Of a stretch of DNA of 64,000 nt, positions 26,006 to 33,758 are shown in pieces. The position numbers and the translations under genes were made by a program. The stretch covers positions 2,418,001 to 2,482,000 of the forward strand of contig NZ_CP047393.1 of NCBI RefSeq assembly GCF_009858175.1. Reading direction: 5' to 3'. Source of the DNA: Pontibacillus sp. HMF3514. GTDB taxonomy: Bacteria; Bacillota; Bacilli; Bacillales; BH030062. The notes beneath the pieces are model-generated. The model ran no database searches. It was not told where the DNA came from and saw only the letters and a program-made list of their open reading frames with translations. Each line of letters opens with the position of its first letter. Position 1 is the first letter of the stretch.

Positions 26006-26302
26006 CTAGTCTTTAATGCCAGATTTTTTTTTAAGCCACGACAACTGCGTGGTTAAACGACCTACTTCGGCGTATAGGTTCTCAATTTGGTTTTCATACT
26101 CCTCTTTCATCTGATCCACTTTCTTATTATTGGTCTCAAAGATTTGTGGCATTTGTTCCAGTGCTGCTTTCCGCCATTGGCGTAGTTGATTCACATGAAT
26201 TCCATGTTCAGAAGAGATCTCGGAAATGGATTTCTCTTCTTTTAAGATTTCTAGCACGATTTTGGATTTAAATTCTGATGTATATCTTTTTCTTCTACCC
26301 AT
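26006..26302 (-). CDS. IS3-family OrfA, copy 3
   Basis: Identical protein to copies 1 and 2, with the A9 run. Confidence 0.95.
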   Translation of the reverse strand: MGRRKRYTSEFKSKIVLEILKEEKSISEISSEHGIHVNQLRQWRKAALEQMPQIFETNNKKVDQMKEEYENQIENLYAEVGRLTTQLSWLKKKSGIKD

Positions 26303-27567
26303 AAACCTACCTTAACATCTCCTTATTTCGTGTCTAGATTTATGGGTCCATTATATATATCCAATGAATAAGTTTATTAGTACATGCAATCATGGCTACT
26401 TTAAAGGGTTTACCCTCTTCTCGTTTTCGATCATAAAACTCTTTTAGCTTTTTATTGCGAGAACTCCGAATACCACATAGAGCTGCCATATATAAGGCAT
26501 GGCGTAACTGGCTTGAACCTCTCTTACTAATTCGGTTTATTGTTGCTGTGAATTTTCCAGACGAATGAACACTTGGATCAATCCCTGAAAAGGCTACCAG
26601 TTTTTTAGGGTGACTAAACCTTTCGATCTCACCAATTTCAGAAACAATCGTGGCAGCGATTTTTCCTCCAATTCCGGGGATCGATTGGATTATCTTATAT
26701 TCTTCTAGCTCTTCTGCCAAGGCATCTATTTGGTCGTCTAACTCTGAAAGATGCTCTTGGTATTGAAGAAGCATTTGAATATACATTTGAAGACTAAATA
26801 AATGACTTTGATACAACGTGCTCTTAAATGGGTTTCGTTGAGCTGCTTCGATTAACTTTTGAGCTCTATCCCTTGCCCAATGCTCTGATCTGGTTATGCA
26901 TTCACAAGCTATCTTATCTGTGAGTTGATCTATCCCAACCTTTAAAATTGCCTCTGATGTACTAAATTCCAATAATGTTTTTAAGGAGACCTTTGAATAT
27001 AAATCTCCGAACACCCCTCTATACTCTGGAAATACTTGATCCAATATAGAATGAAATTGTAATTTTGTCTGTACATAGATACCTGTCACTGTTTCGTGCT
27101 GCCTTGTTAGATTCCGTAGGTCCAAAAGCTGAATACCTCTCTGTTTATAAGGCTCTAGCTCTTCTTTATAGAAAAGCTCACATAAATTAAAAGCATCTAC
27201 CGCATCAGTTTTGACTTTCCTTAAACTAGATTTTTTTGCTTGATAGGATAATAAAGGATTAACCATAATATACAGATAATTATTCTCCTCTAGGAACTGA
27301 ACAATTGATGTGTGATAATGTCCTGTCGATTCGAAAATTACTGTTGGTCTAACTCCGGTTTCTTCTTCAATCTCTGACATAAAGTGGAGTAGAGTCTCCA
27401 GTCCTTTATTGTTATGCAGTACACTAAAGCTTTTTTTATAAGGTTTTCTCTTATCTAGAAAGGCTTGAACTTCACTTTCCCCTTTTGAAACATCCAGACC
27501 AATTACTGGATTCATTTCTATCTCTTCCTCTCCTGTTTACTTACCAGTAACCCCTAATCCATCTCCT

Positions 27568-27753
27568 AGTATCATAGCTTCGCTTGTTATTCGAGATCGT
27601 TGTCTCAACCAGCCTCAAACATGTTTCTATGAGTAGGGGGCGGACAGTTTAGTTGACGGGATCAGTGTCCCACGCACCCGTTCGTCCTACCTTGGCTACT
27701 GATATAATAGGTCCTATATAAAAAAGGTCAACCAGTAAAAACTGGTTAACCTT
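27568..27753 (-). ncRNA. Candidate bridge RNA, IS110 type 1 copy A
   Basis: Same fold as described for copy B at 29721-29906. One base differs in the leader as read here: T at 27692 against C at 29845 of copy B, just outside the target loop. The left guide (11 bases, AACGGGTGCGT) and the right guide (TCAACTAA, complement of TTAGTTGA) match both flanks of this copy without mismatch. Confidence 0.8.
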
Positions 27754-27794
27754 ATAATACGAACGCACCCGTTAGCACAATTAGAACCGCATCA

Positions 27795-28205
27795 CTACTC
27801 TCTATCTCCTTTTAGTTGACCACCATTTTTCTCAAAAAATTCTTCAATATCATTAACAGAAGTAGTTTTTAAAGCAATCCCGCCTTTAGATACTATGAGA
27901 TAAAACGGGTACTCTTTCTCACCCCAGGCTTTTAAGTAGTCTATATCGTTAGCTCCTATACTGGTATCATCCTCAATATATCGATGTGAATAAATTGCAT
28001 CAAATTTCTCATACTTGTTCAATGTTATAATTCTTTCAGATTCCTTAGAATTGGAACCATTGCCCCTGAACATATGGATAGAATATTTATCTCCTGCTCC
28101 ATTCTTCCATAACTCCAATGCATCTTTTTTATAGTTTTCCAATTCATTACATCCTGTTAAAAATAGGGCTATCAGGATAAATAAAATACTCTTTTTAACC
28201 ATCAT
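27795..28205 (-). CDS. Small lipoprotein, paralogue of the one at 20824
   Basis: 136 residues. Signal KKSILFILIALFLTGC with lipobox cysteine 19, then an outer domain. The C-terminus (EYPFYLIVSKGGIALKTTSV, then NDIEEFFEKNGGQL) is closely related to the lipoprotein at 20824-21222. GGGAGTGAGATG precedes the start. It stands alone between IS110 copies A and B. Function unknown. Confidence 0.75.
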   Translation of the reverse strand: MMVKKSILFILIALFLTGCNELENYKKDALELWKNGAGDKYSIHMFRGNGSNSKESERIITLNKYEKFDAIYSHRYIEDDTSIGANDIDYLKAWGEKEYPFYLIVSKGGIALKTTSVNDIEEFFEKNGGQLKGDRE

Positions 28206-28251
28206 CTCACTCCCGTTTTTTCACCTCTTATTCAACTAACCTGCCCAATAA

Positions 28252-28335
28252 TAAAAGACGCAAATACTATTCAAGGTTGGCGCCCTAAAGCAGAAGACTT
28301 GATTTCGAGATAAAACAAATATGATCTTCTACTAA
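28252..28335 (-). repeat. Cassette repeat R17 with tail
   Basis: AAAAGACGCAAATAC...GGTTGGCGCCCTAAAG, core AGACTTGATTTCGAGATAAA, tail ACAAATATGATCTTCTACTAA. The tail abuts IS110 copy B, as R16 abuts copy A. Confidence 0.9.
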
Positions 28336-28465
28336 ACCAGCTAATAGAAGTCAATATTTTTCATTAAAAAACTTCTACATATAATGATATACTAAAAATG
28401 CTCATGCCAAATAACCTTCCTTTACATAAATGGAAGGTATTGGATTGATTACTTATCTTTGTTGT

Positions 28466-29668
28466 TTAAGCTAAGTCTAGGAAATTCTCTTTTCGTTTTA
28501 AAAGGGTATATATCCAATGAATAAGTTTATTAGTACATGCAATCATGGCTACTTTAAAGGGTTTACCCTCTTCTCGTTTTCGATCATAAAACTCTTTTAG
28601 CTTTTTATTGCGAGAACTCCGAATACCACATAGAGCTGCCATATATAAGGCATGGCGTAACTGGCTTGAACCTCTCTTACTAATTCGGTTTATTGTTGCT
28701 GTGAATTTTCCAGACGAATGAACACTTGGATCAATCCCTGAAAAGGCTACCAGTTTTTTAGGGTGACTAAACCTTTCGATCTCACCAATTTCAGAAACAA
28801 TCGTGGCAGCGATTTTTCCTCCAATTCCGGGGATCGATTGGATTATCTTATATTCTTCTAGCTCTTCTGCCAAGGCATCTATTTGGTCGTCTAACTCTGA
28901 AAGATGCTCTTGGTATTGAAGAAGCATTTGAATATACATTTGAAGACTAAATAAATGACTTTGATACAACGTGCTCTTAAATGGGTTTCGTTGAGCTGCT
29001 TCGATTAACTTTTGAGCTCTATCCCTTGCCCAATGCTCTGATCTGGTTATGCATTCACAAGCTATCTTATCTGTGAGTTGATCTATCCCAACCTTTAAAA
29101 TTGCCTCTGATGTACTAAATTCCAATAATGTTTTTAAGGAGACCTTTGAATATAAATCTCCGAACACCCCTCTATACTCTGGAAATACTTGATCCAATAT
29201 AGAATGAAATTGTAATTTTGTCTGTACATAGATACCTGTCACTGTTTCGTGCTGCCTTGTTAGATTCCGTAGGTCCAAAAGCTGAATACCTCTCTGTTTA
29301 TAAGGCTCTAGCTCTTCTTTATAGAAAAGCTCACATAAATTAAAAGCATCTACCGCATCAGTTTTGACTTTCCTTAAACTAGATTTTTTTGCTTGATAGG
29401 ATAATAAAGGATTAACCATAATATACAGATAATTATTCTCCTCTAGGAACTGAACAATTGATGTGTGATAATGTCCTGTCGATTCGAAAATTACTGTTGG
29501 TCTAACTCCGGTTTCTTCTTCAATCTCTGACATAAAGTGGAGTAGAGTCTCCAGTCCTTTATTGTTATGCAGTACACTAAAGCTTTTTTTATAAGGTTTT
29601 CTCTTATCTAGAAAGGCTTGAACTTCACTTTCCCCTTTTGAAACATCCAGACCAATTACTGGATTCAT
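28466..29668 (-). CDS. IS110-family transposase, intact
   Basis: 400 residues. DEDD domain: D in VIGLDVSKG, E in IFESTGHYH, two D in KVKTDAVDAFNL. C-terminal serine domain in NRISKRGSSQLRHALY. A helical spacer with a coiled coil lies near residues 240-270. It cuts and rejoins donor and target under bridge-RNA guidance. AGGAGAGGAAGAGATAGAA precedes the ATG. It shares only family-level similarity with the type-2 protein at 15629. Confidence 0.96.
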   Translation of the reverse strand: MNPVIGLDVSKGESEVQAFLDKRKPYKKSFSVLHNNKGLETLLHFMSEIEEETGVRPTVIFESTGHYHTSIVQFLEENNYLYIMVNPLLSYQAKKSSLRKVKTDAVDAFNLCELFYKEELEPYKQRGIQLLDLRNLTRQHETVTGIYVQTKLQFHSILDQVFPEYRGVFGDLYSKVSLKTLLEFSTSEAILKVGIDQLTDKIACECITRSEHWARDRAQKLIEAAQRNPFKSTLYQSHLFSLQMYIQMLLQYQEHLSELDDQIDALAEELEEYKIIQSIPGIGGKIAATIVSEIGEIERFSHPKKLVAFSGIDPSVHSSGKFTATINRISKRGSSQLRHALYMAALCGIRSSRNKKLKEFYDRKREEGKPFKVAMIACTNKLIHWIYTLLKRKENFLDLA

Positions 29669-29720
29669 TTCTATCTCTTCCTCTCCTGTTTACTTACCAG
29701 TAACCCCTAATCCATCTCCT

Positions 29721-29906
29721 AGTATCATAGCTTCGCTTGTTATTCGAGATCGTTGTCTCAACCAGCCTCAAACATGTTTCTATGAGTAGGGGGCGGACAG
29801 TTTAGTTGACGGGATCAGTGTCCCACGCACCCGTTCGTCCTACCCTGGCTACTGATATAATAGGTCCTATATAAAAAAGGTCAACCAGTAAAAACTGGTT
29901 AACCTT
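29721..29906 (-). ncRNA. Candidate bridge RNA, IS110 type 1 copy B
   Basis: Minus-strand order: a 5' stem-loop (29895-29906 with 29877-29888). Then a target loop closed by GGAC/GTCC (29837-29840, 29795-29798) with inner stem GGGA/TCCC, left guide AACGGGTGCGT (29825-29835) and right guide TCAACTAAAC (29800-29809). Then a donor loop closed by CCTA-TCATAG/CTATGA-TAGG segments with inner stem GAGA/TCTC. It holds GCTGGTT (29760-29766), matching the right end, and CGAA, complementary to TTCG at the left end. The flanks of copy B match the guides less well than those of copy A. Confidence 0.8.
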
Positions 29907-29940
29907 ATAATACGAAAGCACCCGTTAGCTCAACAACGAT

Positions 29941-30492
29941 TTAGTCATTAAACATTTTTTCAATATTATTTATTTCTACCTTCTCTTTTTCTGTACGATA
30001 ATCGTCATATTCATTTTCATCAGTTATTTTTAACAGCCCATGCTGAAAAAATGATAACAATCTCCTTGCTTCATTAACTATCTTAGGTTTAATATTCTTT
30101 AACATCTCTCTCTTTTTAGGAAGATTATCAATTCCAGTAATATAATTAAGTCCTAAATATCGAAGAAATGAATATCCTTTGCAATAATCGTCATATACCT
30201 GCTCTAAAACCTCTACTAAATCACCTTTTTCATAAATTATATTTTCTAATAATGAAACAATCCTCATTTGTTCAAACTCACCAAATGGAATTTTAATTTC
30301 AATAACTTTCTCTAATTCGTTTTTAATGTGCCTACTTCTATAATTCAAATCAAGTAGGTTAAAGTAAAAGTCATGACCATAAACCTTTTCTATTTCTGGT
30401 GTATTATAAAGCCATTCTTCGAATTCCGAAACGGTAATTAGCTCTTTATAAATTTTATAAAATTGCTTTTGAATGTCCTTTTCATAGCTCAC
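29941..30492 (-). CDS. Hypothetical protein, likely immunity-type
   Basis: 183 residues, soluble, acidic and mostly helical. The segment VLEQVYDDYCKGYSFLRYLG, then LNYITGI, has the look of immunity proteins found behind polymorphic toxins; this is a resemblance from memory and not a family match. GGAGCTGAAGTAAGCG lies upstream of the ATG. IS110 copy B inserted 26 bases after its stop. Single-gene cassette. Confidence 0.65.
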   Translation of the reverse strand: MSYEKDIQKQFYKIYKELITVSEFEEWLYNTPEIEKVYGHDFYFNLLDLNYRSRHIKNELEKVIEIKIPFGEFEQMRIVSLLENIIYEKGDLVEVLEQVYDDYCKGYSFLRYLGLNYITGIDNLPKKREMLKNIKPKIVNEARRLLSFFQHGLLKITDENEYDDYRTEKEKVEINNIEKMFND

Positions 30493-30575
30493 TCGCTTAC
30501 TTCAGCTCCTTAAACACTAACTTCACTTTTTCAACTCTTCTGCCGCGTTAGTTTAAGTGTACTTCTTCACAATCT

Positions 30576-30703
30576 AATTAAAATTTTAACATAAGTTACC
30601 AAATAATAACCCGTAATTATATGATTAAGAAAAAAATAAAGGGCACAACCTTTATTCCAGGTTTGCGCCCGATTGCTGAAATCTCGAAACCAAGATAATA
30701 TGC
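30576..30703 (-). repeat. Cassette repeat R18 with promoter module
   Basis: Module TCTAATTAAAATTTTAACAT, ATATGATTAAG, hairpin region GGGCACAACC...CCAGGTTTGCGCCCG, then ATTGCTGAAATCTCGAAACC and AAGATAATATGC. The palindrome is lost in this copy. Confidence 0.85.
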
Positions 30704-30735
30704 AAAATAATTTTTCTATATAGACCTGTTATTGA

Positions 30736-30996
30736 TTAGTGACGATCGCTATTCATCAATCTTTTATACCTTCTTTCACCTACTAACCATGAAGTAATGG
30801 TAGCAGACAAACCTACAATGATTGACTGGAAAATGTAATATGTTAGTCTTAGCTCATCTTTAAACAAAAAGCTTAAAACAAGGAGGGTTATAAAACATAC
30901 TACTGCTGATGCCATCGTTCCGAATGTAACATATTTCCATTTCCTAACTTTTCTTGTTCTTTCCCATTTAAGCATTCTTTTATTATGGTCAATCAT
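30736..30996 (-). CDS. Small two-helix membrane protein
   Basis: 86 residues with a basic N-terminus (KRMLKWERTRKVRKWK), helices near residues 25-44 and 53-70, and a basic C-terminus. GAGGGGGGGAAGAA is the ribosome site. Single-gene cassette between R18 and R19. No family recognised. Confidence 0.65.
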   Translation of the reverse strand: MIDHNKRMLKWERTRKVRKWKYVTFGTMASAVVCFITLLVLSFLFKDELRLTYYIFQSIIVGLSATITSWLVGERRYKRLMNSDRH

Positions 30997-31062
30997 TTCT
31001 TCCCCCCCTCGTAAATATGTATTAATAATACAATGTCATAACTTCAGCTAATGCTGCATTCT

Positions 31063-31157
31063 AGAAATAGAGTGCGAACATCTTTATTCCATGTTCGCGC
31101 GCCCGTTTACTGAATATTTGAACTCGAGATAAATTACACATATGACTTCGACTAACA
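31063..31157 (-). repeat. Cassette repeat R19
   Basis: Hairpin GTGCGAACA/TGTTCGCGC around ATCTTTATTCCA, GCGCCCGTTTACTGAATATT, core TGAACTCGAGATAAATTACA, tail CATATGACTTCGACTAAC. Confidence 0.9.
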
Positions 31158-31200
31158 ACCGACCTGATACTTGAATAAAATGTAATATATTAAGAACCAA

Positions 31201-31548
31201 TCAACCACTTGGGTCATAATTTTTTAAGTCTTCTTTAGTTATCCCTTCGTGTTCTTCGTCTATAATTTCGTAGTTAAATTGCAATACCTCATTGTGAGCA
31301 AAATAAGTGTATTTAACATATGGCTCATCTTCGAAAGTGACTGTTGTATAAAATTTAGGCATTTTAAATCCAAAAACACCTTCGACTGACGCTATTTCTT
31401 CGGCGTTATATCCTCGTTCTTCAAGGAGGTAATTAGTTACCCTATTTTCATAAATATTTTTATTCACTTCTAGATAAATAAATGGTGACAATAAAATCAC
31501 TATAATAAATATAGTTATGATCAAATAAACTTTATGAAACTTGGGCAT
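31201..31548 (-). CDS. DUF3139-like membrane-anchored protein
   Basis: 115 residues: an N-terminal helix (about 7-26), then a small domain with NYLLEERGYNAEEIASVEGV, FKMPKFYTTVTF and DEPYVKYTYFAHN, which is the DUF3139 pattern of small bacillary exported proteins. GGAGGAGATAAA precedes the ATG. Single-gene cassette between R19 and R20. Function of the family is unknown. Confidence 0.75.
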   Translation of the reverse strand: MPKFHKVYLIITIFIIVILLSPFIYLEVNKNIYENRVTNYLLEERGYNAEEIASVEGVFGFKMPKFYTTVTFEDEPYVKYTYFAHNEVLQFNYEIIDEEHEGITKEDLKNYDPSG

Positions 31549-31625
31549 TTTATCTCCTCCAGTGGATTTAATATCTATTTTTTACAAACTACTGCCCGTT
31601 AGCTTAAATACACTTCTACATAATC

Positions 31626-31747
31626 TAATTAAAATTTTAACATAAATACCCAATTAATAATCTGTAATTATACATTCAATAAAAAAAGAGAGCACAATCT
31701 TATTCCAGATTTGCGCCCGTTTACTGATGACTTGAATTCGAGATAAC
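31626..31747 (-). repeat. Cassette repeat R20 with promoter module
   Basis: Module CTAATTAAAATTTTAACATA, then AAAAAAAGAGAGCACAATCT...CCAGATTTGCGCCCGTTTAC and GACTTGAATTCGAGATAAC. One of the best-preserved copies. Confidence 0.92.
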
Positions 31748-31767
31748 TTTAACTTTATACATTTATT

Positions 31768-32388
31768 TTATATTGTTTCAACCATATGAGAGGTATCGTA
31801 CTTATATAAAATTTCATAATAGTTAGTGTTTGCTTTTATCAAAGTTAAACTTGTTGAAGGTATTGGTGGAGTTGACCATAATTCTTTAAGTGGTGTCTTT
31901 TCTATGTAGTTCATTAAAAGGTTAAGTGCAATTGAATGGGATACGATGCAAATATCTTGAAAAGGATGTTGTTCCACTATTTCTTTAAAAATATTTACCA
32001 TTCTTTCTTGTACTTTAACAAATGATTCAACTGAATTATTTGTAAAGAGGTGTGGAGTCTCCCAAAATGCCCTCCATTCTTCTGGAGATTCCTCCTTATT
32101 TTCTTCAAAAGTTTTACCTTCCCAATTACCAAAAGAAATTTCCCTTAATGAATCTAATTTTACTATTTCAAATGGCCTATCTCCCTTTATAATTTCAGCT
32201 GTATCAATTGCCCTTTTGCTTGTACTTGAATAAACAGCGTTCAAATGAATATCTGATAACCTCTCAGATAATTGGTGTGCTTGTTTAATGCCTTTGTCAG
32301 TTAGAGGAGAATCTTTCCAACCTTGCATTAGTTTATTTGTATTCCAAATAGTTTCTCCATGCCTTGTAAAGTAAATATTTGTACTCAC
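31768..32388 (-). CDS. Histidine phosphatase family protein
   Basis: 206 residues. The catalytic RHG motif is in YFTRHGETIWNTNK (residues 6-19), with the second histidine in CIVSHSIALNLLM and the acid in LREISFGNWEGK. This is the phosphoglycerate mutase-like branch that removes phosphate from small molecules in the cytosol. AGGGGGAAGAGAAG is the ribosome site. Single-gene cassette between R20 and R21. The substrate cannot be told. Confidence 0.88.
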   Translation of the reverse strand: MSTNIYFTRHGETIWNTNKLMQGWKDSPLTDKGIKQAHQLSERLSDIHLNAVYSSTSKRAIDTAEIIKGDRPFEIVKLDSLREISFGNWEGKTFEENKEESPEEWRAFWETPHLFTNNSVESFVKVQERMVNIFKEIVEQHPFQDICIVSHSIALNLLMNYIEKTPLKELWSTPPIPSTSLTLIKANTNYYEILYKYDTSHMVETI

Positions 32389-32504
32389 TTCTCTTCCCCC
32401 TAAATAGCTAAAGATAAATATTACGTTATTGTATCGTTTATTTACATAATTTTCAATAAATGAGCATAAAAATGTTTTTCTATGATCAAAGGGGAAGTGA
32501 GAAT

Positions 32505-32557
32505 ATCTCTTATTCCAGTTTAGCGCCCGATTGCTGAAGTCTTGATTCCGAGATACT
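32505..32557 (-). repeat. Cassette repeat R21
   Basis: ATATCTCTTATTCCAGTTTA, GCGCCCGATTGCTGAAGTC, then TTGATTCCGAGATA. It follows the stop of the 32578-33003 gene by 20 bases. Confidence 0.85.
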
Positions 32558-32577
32558 ATAGTCCTTTTAAATAGCCA

Positions 32578-33003
32578 CTATTCTACTTTTTCTGAGTTTT
32601 CTTCCCTGAAAATTCCTAATGGCTTATTGATTTCATCAATAACAGTAATATATAGAATATGTTGAATTTCATTTTCCCCATTATATGTACCTTCACCCTC
32701 TGGCGATGCTGGATTAAAAGTTGTACCAACACTAACGTGGTCAGGAAATTCCTTAATTGTACTAATCATCCTATTCTGTTCTAATAACATTAAATAAGTT
32801 TTTCCCTCAAAATCGAAAGAATGTAATCCGCCATCCCCCTGTTTAATCTTGCTTTCAAAATATTCCCGTGCCTCTTTTGGTGTTCCATTACTTAAGTGAA
32901 CAAGGTTTTGTGAAATTATTTGTGATGAGTTATCTCCTGACGAACAACCAAATAAAACTGAAAGTACTGTAACCAATACACAAATTAAAAGTAACTGCTT
33001 CAG
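32578..33003 (-). CDS. Small lipoprotein, probably starting at CTG
   Basis: About 141 residues if begun at the CTG at 33001-33003. That start gives LKQLLLICVLVTVLSVLFGC, a complete lipoprotein signal with a lipobox, and AGGGGG lies 7 bases upstream. The first standard start (TTG at 32976) would cut the signal peptide and lacks a ribosome site. The mature part is a small alpha/beta domain (GKTYLMLLEQ, HVSVGTTFNP, ILYITVIDE). Single-gene cassette between R21 and R22. Confidence 0.7.
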   Translation of the reverse strand: MKQLLLICVLVTVLSVLFGCSSGDNSSQIISQNLVHLSNGTPKEAREYFESKIKQGDGGLHSFDFEGKTYLMLLEQNRMISTIKEFPDHVSVGTTFNPASPEGEGTYNGENEIQHILYITVIDEINKPLGIFREENSEKVE

Positions 33004-33046
33004 TATAAATCCCCCTCATAAAAATATTCACTATATAAATACCCAA

Positions 33047-33196
33047 CTTAAGTTTAACATAATTATCCATTCATTTTAGAGGTTAGTTGTTCTACTAGTT
33101 TCAATAAAAAAAGGCGCAAACACCTTGTTCCACGTTTGCGCCCGTTTACTGAATATTTGAATTCAAGATAAATTACAAATATAATCTTCAACTAAC
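33047..33196 (-). repeat. Cassette repeat R22 with promoter module, terminator and tail
   Basis: Module CTTAAGTTTAACATAATT, perfect 9-bp hairpin GGCGCAAAC/GTTTGCGCC (33113-33121, 33134-33142) with A7 at 33106-33112 (a T-run on the minus strand), core TTTGAATTCAAGATAAATTA, tail CAAATATAATCTTCAACTAA. This copy shows the terminator function most clearly and closes the toxin-immunity cassette. Confidence 0.92.
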
Positions 33197-33495
33197 ATAA
33201 CCCGTTACTTGAAGATTATATTACTTTAGGGACAAATTGTCCCTCAGATTTCTATATAAGTCCCCACTTTTTATCACTTAGAAAAATACTGAAGCTAAAA
33301 AAATTTATCCTTTTGTGGGAGATGATTAGACTCTGCTCATGCCATTTACTTAGATACACTAAGGGACGATGAACCTTTCCCCTAGTGTCCCTATTTTCAT
33401 CAGTGCATTATTTAATGGTTAACGTAACGTAAAGCATGTTCTTGTAGCCAAATTTGGGCAAATGTAGGTGGGGAGTCACTCCCACCTACATAAAT
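33197..33495. other. Gene-free stretch with three hairpins
   Basis: It contains the perfect palindrome AGGGACAATTTGTCCCT-like element at 33228-33244, AGGGAC/GTCCCT around 33361-33390, and a strong hairpin TGTAGGTGGG/CCCACCTACA at 33463-33490 just after the immunity gene stop. That last hairpin has no T-run; it may still protect or terminate the transcript. No gene is seen. Confidence 0.7.
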
Positions 33496-33738
33496 TTAAC
33501 TAATAATATATTTTTGCCAACCCTTTTCTTTTACTTCTTTAAATGTTGGAGTACTAATATTTTCGCTTAAATGTACTTTCTCACTAGAAACAATAATATA
33601 TTCTGGATTTTCCCACTCATTTTCACACTCGCTACAAATTAAAATTAACTTGTTACTTTCCTGATCTTTCATTATTTCCACCCAACCTTGTTCACAGATA
33701 GGGCACCACTCAACTTTATAATTATACTCTTTGCTCAT
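33496..33738 (-). CDS. Probable cognate immunity protein of the WapA-like toxin
   Basis: 80 residues. Two zinc-knuckle-like cysteine pairs, CPICEQGW (about residue 12) and CSECENEW (about residue 34), frame a small beta domain; the rest is acidic. It starts 20 bases after the toxin gene stop on the same strand, the usual position for the immunity partner. The ATG at 33738 was chosen because GGAGG lies 8 bases upstream. The assignment is by position and size; the fold is not proven. Confidence 0.75.
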   Translation of the reverse strand: MSKEYNYKVEWCPICEQGWVEIMKDQESNKLILICSECENEWENPEYIIVSSEKVHLSENISTPTFKEVKEKGWQKYIIS

Positions 33739-33758
33739 GTCGTTAACCTCCATTTTTT

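Larger units (their letters stand above)
25029..26355 (-). mobile_element. IS3-family element, copy 3, inside the IS110 transposase gene
   Basis: 1327 bp, target duplication TAT at 25026-25028 and 26356-26358. Comparison with intact copy B (28509-28522) shows the empty site and confirms the element ends. Confidence 0.97.
24984..27515 (-). pseudogene. IS110 transposase gene of copy A, split near its 3' end
   Basis: Copy B encodes 400 residues. In copy A, IS3 entered after WIY, leaving the first 387 codons (27515 down to 26356) plus a few read from IS3, and the last codons with TAA stranded at 24984-25028. Both the DEDD and the serine domains remain complete; only about 13 C-terminal residues are replaced. 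The truncated protein might still be active, which is testable. Confidence 0.9.
24853..27761 (-). mobile_element. IS110-family element type 1, copy A, interrupted by IS3 copy 3
   Basis: Ends ACCAGCT (plus strand, low side) and AATACG (high side), each bounded by AA. Without IS3 and its duplicated triplet it is 1579 bp, the same as copy B. The low-side 176 bp are the end of the element beyond the IS3 insertion. On the minus strand its flanks read AACGGGTGCG and AGTTGAAGG, an exact match to the guides of its own bridge RNA. Confidence 0.9.
28336..29914 (-). mobile_element. IS110-family element type 1, copy B, intact
   Basis: 1579 bp from ACCAGCT (28336) to AATACG (29914), with AA on each side. 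It contains a 246-bp leader, the transposase gene and 130 bp after its stop. On the high side it is followed by AGCACCCGTTAGC, a variant of the repeat core GCGCCCGTTTGC. Confidence 0.92.

Noticed and set aside
6254-33196. Regular repeats as a CRISPR array
   Set aside because: Copies are 0.5-4 kb apart, imperfect, and separated by genes; no cas genes are present.
6254-33196. Repeats as integron attC sites
   Set aside because: No integrase is seen and the usual seven-base core pair is not present; kept only as an analogy.
33463-33490. Rho-independent terminator after the immunity gene
   Set aside because: The hairpin is strong but no T-run follows, so it is only noted as a hairpin.
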